A stretch of DNA of 14,424 bases from JAUWOY01 sp034431315. Its GTDB lineage: Bacteria; Chloroflexota; Anaerolineae; VGOG01. This document shows positions 14,336 to 14,424 of the stretch, piece after piece. Position 1 is the first letter of the stretch. Every line of letters starts with the position of its first letter. Location of the stretch: assembly GCA_034431315.1 (NCBI GenBank), contig DAOUDK010000070.1, positions 1 through 14,424 on the forward strand, in the 5' to 3' direction. Made by a program: the position numbers and the translations under genes. Under the pieces are notes generated by a model. That model ran no database searches and was not told the origin of the DNA. It saw nothing but the letters and a program-made list of their open reading frames with translations.

Positions 14336-14424
14336 AAAGTTGGTCTAGACAGGATCGGAAGTGACAAAATGCTCCTTCTGTGGTAGACTTTCATGACTGT
14401 GCCAAATACCTGTCCTGTGGTGAG

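Noticed and set aside
14343..14350. Palindrome GTCTAGAC, similar to ATCTAGAT at 7552-7559
   Set aside because: Eight-base palindromes of this kind occur by chance and the flanks do not match.
14361..14424. A GTG frame encoding TKCSFCGR and an ATG frame at 14393 running off the end
   Set aside because: The first stops after 11 codons; the second is too short to judge, and neither has a convincing SD. A frameshifted zinc-finger gene cannot be excluded.

Overview
This GC-rich window (about 60% by eye) carries six convincing protein-coding regions. It most resembles an uncultured anaerobic or facultative bacterium of the Chloroflexota (Anaerolineae-like). That is an inference from the mix seen here: a GT39 membrane glycosyltransferase with an extra C-terminal beta-sandwich domain, large HdrA fusions, a HicB-like mini-protein and many small repeats inside genes. 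There is no rRNA or universal marker to confirm it.

Layout. (1) 3-1799, plus strand: the 3' part of a GT39-type integral membrane glycosyltransferase whose start lies before the window. A 98-bp inverted-repeat element sits in frame inside it, and a strong hairpin terminator follows. (2) 1986-6050, minus strand: a large lipoprotein of the alpha-2-macroglobulin/complement C3 superfamily, with a thioester motif and the downstream His found in C3-type proteins. (3) 6273-7499, minus strand: an acyl-CoA dehydrogenase with its own sigma70-like promoter and terminator. (4) 7500-7728: a divergent promoter region with one promoter leftward and two tandem promoters rightward. (5) 7729-14138, plus strand: an operon of HdrA fused to an NfnB/GltD-like NAD(P)H:flavin module, then a double HdrA (HdrA-HdrA), then MvhD. 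(6) 14153-14335: a short HicB-like protein, apparently truncated, whose ribosome binding site touches the mvhD stop.

How the genes may work together. HdrA is the FAD/Fe-S core of flavin-based electron bifurcation, MvhD passes electrons to it, and NfnB/GltD modules exchange electrons with NAD(P)H. Three HdrA-type modules in two polypeptides plus MvhD, with no hdrB/hdrC in the window, suggest a cytoplasmic electron-distributing complex tied to NAD(P)H. The divergent acyl-CoA dehydrogenase could be metabolically linked, but this is only positional.

The most unusual signal is a family of 7-bp-period tandem repeats (consensus roughly RTYCRAA) found five times within 3.3 kb of the hdr operon. The arrays lie at gene ends, in the linker between the two HdrA halves, at a domain boundary and inside a FAD domain, in frame where they are internal. 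One creates a gene's C-terminal tail, one supplies the next gene's stop codon, and two have inverted halves that can form hairpins. The period is 7 bp, not a multiple of 3, so the arrays are a DNA-level feature and not a protein repeat.
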